Source: Streptomyces sp. GESEQ-4 (lineage in GTDB: Bacteria; Actinomycetota; Actinomycetes; Streptomycetales; Streptomycetaceae). From it: a stretch of 64,000 bases of DNA. The stretch covers positions 310,001 through 374,000 of the forward strand of contig NZ_JAFFSU010000001.1 in NCBI RefSeq assembly GCF_017948455.1, in the 5' to 3' direction. The stretch's first letter is position 1; every line of letters begins with the position of its first letter. Below, one piece after another: positions 63,363 through 64,000 of the stretch. The notes below the pieces were generated by a model. It did no database searches. It worked only from the letters and a program-made list of their open reading frames with translations, and was not told the DNA's origin. The translations under genes were made by a program, and so were the position numbers.

Positions 63363-64000
63363 ATGAAGAAGGATCAGTTGCTCACCCGGCGCCGGGCGTT
63401 GGCCGTCGGCGCCGCCACGGTCGGGGCGGCCGGCACCGCCGGACTGCTCACGGTGCGCGCGGGCGACCAGCCGGTCCTGCCACCCGCCGCCGGGGCCGCG
63501 GGTCCGCAGGCGCGCAGCGCCCTCAAGCCCTCCGCCTACCGGCTGCAGCCCCTCACCGGCCACGGTCCGCCACGGGCCGCGGCACGGCGGCTCCTGGTGC
63601 GGCGTGAACCCTTTCTACGAGTCTCCGGCCGCGGCCGGACCATGGTGCTGACCTTCGACGACGGCCCGGACCCCCGCTACACCCCGGACATCCTGGACAC
63701 GCTGCAGGCGTACGACGTCCGCGCGATGTTCTTCGTCTGCGGCGAGATGGCCGCCGAGAACCCGGACCTGGTGGAGCGCATGGCCGACGAGGGGCATGTC
63801 GTCGGCAACCACACCTGGTCCCACCCGCTGCTCACCCGCCTCACCCGGAGGCAGATCCGCTCCGAGATGAAACGTACCTGCGAGGTCATCGAGGACGCGG
63901 CCGGCGAGTGGCCCCGCTGGTTCCGCGCCCCCTACGGCGCCTGGAACCGCGCGGCCTTCCAGCTCGGCGCCGAACTGGGCATGGAGCCGCTGGCGTGGAC
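63363..64000 (+). CDS. Secreted polysaccharide deacetylase (NodB/CE4), C-terminus beyond window
   Basis: About 212 residues are visible. A twin-arginine-type leader (LLTRRRALAVGAATVGAAG) precedes a linker and the NodB domain from about residue 95: TMVLTFDDGPDPRYTPDILD has the catalytic Asp and metal Asp, and VVGNHTWSHPLLTRLT the metal His pair (H-x3-H). FRAPYGAWN is motif 3. It deacetylates chitin-like chains or peptidoglycan outside the cell. The next motifs lie beyond the window edge. GAGGGG lies somewhat far from ATG 63363; TTG 63378 is an alternative start. Confidence 0.9.
   Translation, partial: MKKDQLLTRRRALAVGAATVGAAGTAGLLTVRAGDQPVLPPAAGAAGPQARSALKPSAYRLQPLTGHGPPRAAARRLLVRREPFLRVSGRGRTMVLTFDDGPDPRYTPDILDTLQAYDVRAMFFVCGEMAAENPDLVERMADEGHVVGNHTWSHPLLTRLTRRQIRSEMKRTCEVIEDAAGEWPRWFRAPYGAWNRAAFQLGAELGMEPLAW

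Overview
This is a high-GC actinobacterial chromosome segment, almost certainly Streptomyces. Codon third positions are nearly all G or C, GTG and TTG starts are common, and many exported proteins carry twin-arginine-type leaders. The gene set is also typical: an Rpf/LysM/M23 cell-wall hydrolase, PanD, GlgC with a GT4 glycogen-type synthase, WS/DGAT, a PP2C phosphatase with a HATPase, ECF sigma/anti-sigma genes, and many LacI- and GntR-linked glycoside hydrolases. I see no tRNA or rRNA gene, no insertion sequence and no CRISPR array.

Layout. 1-9.7 kb is mixed housekeeping: an incomplete YbhN-type membrane protein, an ABC exporter behind a SoxR-like box, a Ser/Thr kinase, a DEAD-box helicase, a shortened EcsC-like gene, panD, a GNAT and an Asp/Glu racemase-like protein. 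9.8-17.3 kb holds 6-phosphogluconate dehydrogenase, an Rpf-LysM-M23 hydrolase, an EamA-type transporter, a FhuF-like iron-sulfur protein and the glgA/glgC pair, closed by a strong terminator. 22.4-28.1 kb is an interlude with WS/DGAT, an unusual zinc-ribbon SDR, a degenerate HD protein, small ORFs and an amidase.

The centre of interest is 17.4-22.3 kb plus 28.3-54.7 kb. It looks like a glycoprotein N-glycan and L-fucose utilisation supercluster. Secreted enzymes are GH2 with PA14, GH92, two GH29, GH20 with a lectin-like tail, and GH85. An ABC importer without its own ATPase is followed directly by a leaderless (probably cytoplasmic) GH5-type beta-mannosidase candidate, the GH85 ENGase and a cytoplasmic GH38. 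A second operon carries a GntR regulator, a complete ribose-type ABC importer and a full oxidative L-fucose route: mutarotase, dehydrogenase, lactonase, fuconate dehydratase and keto-deoxy-acid dehydrogenase. The inferred scheme is that GH85, GH92, GH20 and GH29 trim glycans outside, oligomannosyl-GlcNAc enters through the first importer and is finished by GH38 and GH5, and fucose enters through the second importer and is oxidised. Four different palindromic operator candidates precede the four parts.

54.7-64 kb returns to general functions: an LMF1-like membrane protein, a PAS-GAF-PP2C-HATPase regulator, an Fpg/Nei glycosylase, a sigma/unknown/anti-sigma set, a CapA-like protein, a universal stress protein and an incomplete polysaccharide deacetylase. 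A repeat with a 28-nt core identical in three copies occurs at 9719, 35163 and 62631, each next to or inside the 3' end of a minus-strand gene.
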